DNA from: Clostridiales bacterium DTU023
GTDB taxonomy: Bacteria > Bacillota > Clostridia > Saccharofermentanales > DTU023
Direction: 5' to 3'
Assembly: GCA_001512945.1 (NCBI GenBank)
Contig: LFTF01000069.1
Coordinates: 1 to 6,167, forward strand
DNA length: 6,167 bases
Below the pieces are notes generated by a model. The model made no database searches and was not told the DNA's origin. It saw nothing but the letters and a program-made list of their open reading frames with translations. The translations under genes and the position numbers were made by a program. Shown piece after piece: positions 6,139-6,167 of this stretch (the stretch's first letter is position 1; the number at the start of each line of letters is the position of its first letter).

Positions 6139-6164
6139 CCTCCCAAAATCTCCGGTGCGGAGAT
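6139..6164 (-). promoter_or_regulatory. aspS ribosome binding site with an upstream hairpin
   Basis: The minus strand has an exact 7-bp inverted repeat, ATCTCCG (6158-6164) and CGGAGAT (6148-6154), with a 3-base loop. It is followed by TTT and then the ribosome binding site GGGAGG (6139-6144). The hairpin could be a weak attenuator or the end of a longer leader such as a T-box, which often controls aspS in Firmicutes, or the terminator of an upstream gene. The window ends here, so these cannot be told apart. Confidence 0.45.
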
Positions 6165-6167
6165 CTG

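Overview
The window looks like a stretch of a Gram-positive, Firmicutes-type chromosome, most likely from the Clostridia. This is an inference from strong AGGAGG/GGGAGG ribosome binding sites, a near-consensus vegetative promoter, a tRNA with an encoded CCA end, and the style of the signal peptidase, AbrB-like regulator and ABC-2 transporter. I cannot name a species. Every supported gene lies on the minus strand, so the window is best read from right to left.

Right part (about 6167 to 1519) is a housekeeping block: aspS (aspartyl-tRNA synthetase), lepB (type I signal peptidase), lepA (elongation factor 4) and a tRNA-Leu with anticodon UAG. The gaps between them are short (54, 41 and 66 bases). 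I see no convincing terminator or promoter between them, so they may form one transcript. A strong hairpin terminator with a GAAA tetraloop lies just past the tRNA. All three proteins are full length with their key motifs intact. Together they cover translation (charging Asp-tRNA, a ribosome-associated GTPase, a leucine tRNA) plus export of secreted proteins.

Middle part (about 1105 to 1518) has no supported gene. It carries the tRNA terminator, a three-copy CAAATCGTTAAAA-type repeat (two direct copies and one inverted) that could be the end of a degraded insertion sequence, a possible plus-strand terminator, and a near-perfect promoter firing leftward into the next operon. Four GTAT tetramers sit exactly 9 bp apart across that promoter's -10 box and start region.

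Left part (1 to 1104) is a compact accessory module: an AbrB/SpoVT-fold regulator, an ABC-2 type ATPase and the first 46 codons of its permease, cut by the window edge. The genes overlap by ATGA, and each downstream ribosome binding site is embedded in the last codons of the gene before it. The module appears more AT-rich than the housekeeping block and sits directly downstream of a tRNA gene, which fits later acquisition. I found no clearly new biological system. The most interesting items are the periodic promoter array and the repeat cluster beside it.
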